This document shows, in pieces, positions 62,386-64,000 of a stretch of 64,000 nt of DNA. How positions within the stretch are numbered: the first letter of the stretch is position 1; each line of letters starts with the position of its first letter. This stretch comes from Planctomycetota bacterium. Lineage in GTDB: Bacteria; Planctomycetota; UBA8742; UBA2392. The DNA is taken from the NCBI GenBank assembly GCA_019636215.1, contig JAHBXZ010000009.1:1-64000 (forward strand). The letters run 5' to 3'. The notes under the pieces are model-generated. The model had not been told where the DNA came from. It did no database searches and worked only from the letters and a program-made list of their open reading frames with translations. Made by a program: the position numbers and the translations under genes.

Positions 62386-63267
62386 GTGCCCCAGGGCATG
62401 ACCGGTTTCGGTCGCGCCACGGCCACCCACGCGATGGGTTCGGTTACCATTGAGGTCAAGTCCGTCAACAACCGCTTCCTGAAAGTCGGCCTGCGCCTGC
62501 CCGATGCGTTTGCCGAGCTGGAGTCTGACCTTGAGGCACAGATTCGCGCCGCGCTGCTGCGCGGCAGTGTGTACGCCAACGTCAGCTTTGACCGCGGCCG
62601 GCCGGATGTGCGTTACAGCCTGAACGAGGAAATGCTGCAACAGTGGCTGCCGAAGCTGCGCGACATCGCGCGCCAGGCAGGGTCCCGGGCGCCCGAGTTA
62701 CCGGACATGCTGGCCATGCCCGGCGTGGTGATGGAACAGGCAGAGCCGCTTCAGCCCGACGAAACACTGTGGACGACGGTGAAACAGGCACTGGCCGCGG
62801 CACTGAACGGCCTGCGCGAGATGCGCGCCCGCGAAGGTGACAGCCTTCGGCGTGACATGGATGGGCGGGTCAAGGCCGTGGCGGCCCTGGCCCAGAAAGT
62901 AGCGGCACGCGCGCCGCAGGTGGTGCAGGAGTACAAGGTCAAGTTGAAGCAGCGCATCGACAAACTGCTGGCGGATTCTGGCGTGGCCGCCGACGACGCG
63001 GCGCTGGCCCGCGAGGTTGCCTACTTTGCCGACCGCTGTGACATCACCGAAGAAACCACGCGGCTGGACCACCACTGCACCCAGTTCCTGAAGGTGATCG
63101 GCGGTGACGGCGAAGTGGGGCGACGGCTGGATTTCATCGCGCAGGAAATGCTGCGCGAAGCCAACACGATTGCCAGCAAAGCCAACGACGCAGAACTGGC
63201 CAGTGTGGCAGTGGAAATGAAGTCGGAAATCGAGAAGATCAAGGAACAGGTGCAGAACCTGGAGTGA
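62386..63267 (+). CDS. yicC: YicC-family endoribonuclease
   Basis: The protein has the hallmark N-terminus MTGFGRATATHAMGSVTIEVKSVNNRFLKVGLRLPDAF and C-terminal pattern DRCDITEETTRLDHHCTQFLKVIGG ... GRRLDFIAQEMLREANTIASKANDAEL ... EMKSEIEKIKEQVQNLE. YicC proteins have endoribonuclease activity in E. coli. Start is GTG 62386 or ATG 62398. It precedes gmk by a short gap, the usual order in many bacteria. Confidence 0.94.
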   Translation: MPQGMTGFGRATATHAMGSVTIEVKSVNNRFLKVGLRLPDAFAELESDLEAQIRAALLRGSVYANVSFDRGRPDVRYSLNEEMLQQWLPKLRDIARQAGSRAPELPDMLAMPGVVMEQAEPLQPDETLWTTVKQALAAALNGLREMRAREGDSLRRDMDGRVKAVAALAQKVAARAPQVVQEYKVKLKQRIDKLLADSGVAADDAALAREVAYFADRCDITEETTRLDHHCTQFLKVIGGDGEVGRRLDFIAQEMLREANTIASKANDAELASVAVEMKSEIEKIKEQVQNLE

Positions 63268-63273
63268 TGGTTC

Positions 63274-63906
63274 GTGGCGCAGCCTCTTCCCGGCCTTCTG
63301 GTTGTGCTTTCGGGGCCCTCGGGCGTCGGCAAGTCAACCGTTGCATCCAGGTTGCTGCAGTTGCCGGGTTATGTCCGGTCGATCAGCGTCACCACCAGGC
63401 CGATGCGGCCCGGAGAACAGGAAGGCAGGGATTACCAGTTTGTCAGTCGCGAAGTCTTTGAGGGTCTGGTTGCACACGGGGAGTTGATCGAGCACGCGCA
63501 GGTTCACGGCAACTACTACGGCACACCCAAGGAACCGCTGCGCCGTGCCTGTGCCCAGAACCAGGTGATGCTGCTGGTCATTGACGTGGCCGGGGGAGAA
63601 CAGGTTCGCGCCCGGGACCTGGATGCCACGCTGGTGTTCCTGCTGCCGCCCGACAAGGCAGAGCTGATGCGCCGGCTGCAGGGTCGCGGCACAGAAGACG
63701 TCAAGCAGCAGACTGTGCGGCTGCAGGCAGCAGAGATTGAGATCCAGCGGGCGAAGGCGACCTACGACCACCTGCTGGTGAATGAAGACCTGGATCGCTG
63801 CGTGAATCAGGTGGCCGACCTGGTTCATGCCGCGCGAACAAAGTTGAAGGACCGCAGGGACGCAGGCGAACAGTTGTACCCGGGCTTGAAGTCCCAGCCC
63901 GAGTAG
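63274..63906 (+). CDS. gmk: Guanylate kinase
   Basis: The enzyme converts GMP and ATP to GDP and ADP. The P-loop is SGPSGVGKST near the start, followed by RSISVTTRPMRPGEQEGRDYQFVSREVFE (GMP binding) and YYGTPKEPL. The start GTG 63274 has GGAG 9 nt upstream. Length 210 is typical. It is followed by a likely rpoZ start. Confidence 0.95.
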   Translation: MAQPLPGLLVVLSGPSGVGKSTVASRLLQLPGYVRSISVTTRPMRPGEQEGRDYQFVSREVFEGLVAHGELIEHAQVHGNYYGTPKEPLRRACAQNQVMLLVIDVAGGEQVRARDLDATLVFLLPPDKAELMRRLQGRGTEDVKQQTVRLQAAEIEIQRAKATYDHLLVNEDLDRCVNQVADLVHAARTKLKDRRDAGEQLYPGLKSQPE

Positions 63907-63952
63907 GCAAATCGCAGACACCGCCCGAAGGGGCAAGACAAAGGAGACGAAC

Positions 63953-64000
63953 ATGTCCTACGCATTGGATTATCCTGAGCTCGAGAAACTGTATTCGCGC
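63953..64000 (+). CDS. rpoZ: Probable RNA polymerase omega subunit, 5' end only
   Basis: Sixteen codons are visible (MSYALDYPELEKLYSR) after AAGGAG. The piece resembles omega starts of the YPSxDxLxxKVDSRY type, and rpoZ commonly follows gmk. With so little sequence the call depends mainly on gene order. Confidence 0.5.
   Translation, partial: MSYALDYPELEKLYSR

Overview
The window is GC-rich bacterial chromosome with genes on both strands. It most likely comes from an uncultured planctomycete or a close PVC-type relative. This is inferred from several traits together: a Ser/Thr kinase fused to WD40-like repeats, a sigma factor fused to a membrane anchor, a SpoVG with an inserted zinc knuckle, an alternative complex III (ACIII) operon, secreted repeat proteins, and islands of hairpin-rich dispersed repeats. 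No rRNA, tRNA or CRISPR array was seen.

Layout: 1-1764 is the N-terminal part of a large secreted repeat protein. 1993-4576 holds an M20 amidohydrolase, a DUF374 acyltransferase and a divergent O6-alkylguanine repair gene, followed by two heptamer-repeat arrays. 4886-10501 runs leftward: FtsX-type permease, spoVG, ispE, an orphan Hcp-like gene and smpB. 10530-11013 is a dead GxxExxY gene between inverted repeats. 11072-14897 holds an SDR-like protein, comM and a guanine-deaminase-like enzyme. 14902-22399 is a pstSCAB phosphate-uptake operon with very large PstA and PstC proteins and a possible Pho box. 22.6-24.75 kb is a repeat island around one unknown gene. 24.76-28.25 kb has dps, small secreted proteins, a four-helix-bundle gene between heptamer arrays, and a 3-methyladenine glycosylase. 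28.3-40.05 kb is a respiratory block: a heme-copper-oxidase-I-like protein, c-type cytochromes, a NarI-like protein and actABCDEF. 40.1-44.3 kb has a lipoprotein, a MacB/LolD-type ABC pair and an XRE regulator. 44.5-55.5 kb holds surface proteins, a sigma-factor fusion and a prenyltransferase-repeat protein. 55.57-56.64 kb has a third copy of a small inverted-repeat element, a rhodanese gene with two in-frame TGA codons, and a ferredoxin. 56.75-64 kb carries the kinase, tpiA, secG, yicC, gmk and the start of a probable rpoZ.

The strongest unusual signal is the rhodanese gene at 55926-56261 (minus). Its two internal TGA codons sit exactly where the family has cysteines (YCxxxxC), and a stem-loop with bacterial SECIS geometry follows the second one. 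It reads as a candidate selenoprotein with two selenocysteines.

Other items of note: a 264-bp MITE-like element with perfect 17-bp terminal inverted repeats and two further degraded copies; heptamer arrays that start at or beside the stop codons of three genes; and two secreted proteins with the same Gly-rich/Cys/membrane/Arg C-terminus. All functional calls come from reading motifs by eye; no database search was run.
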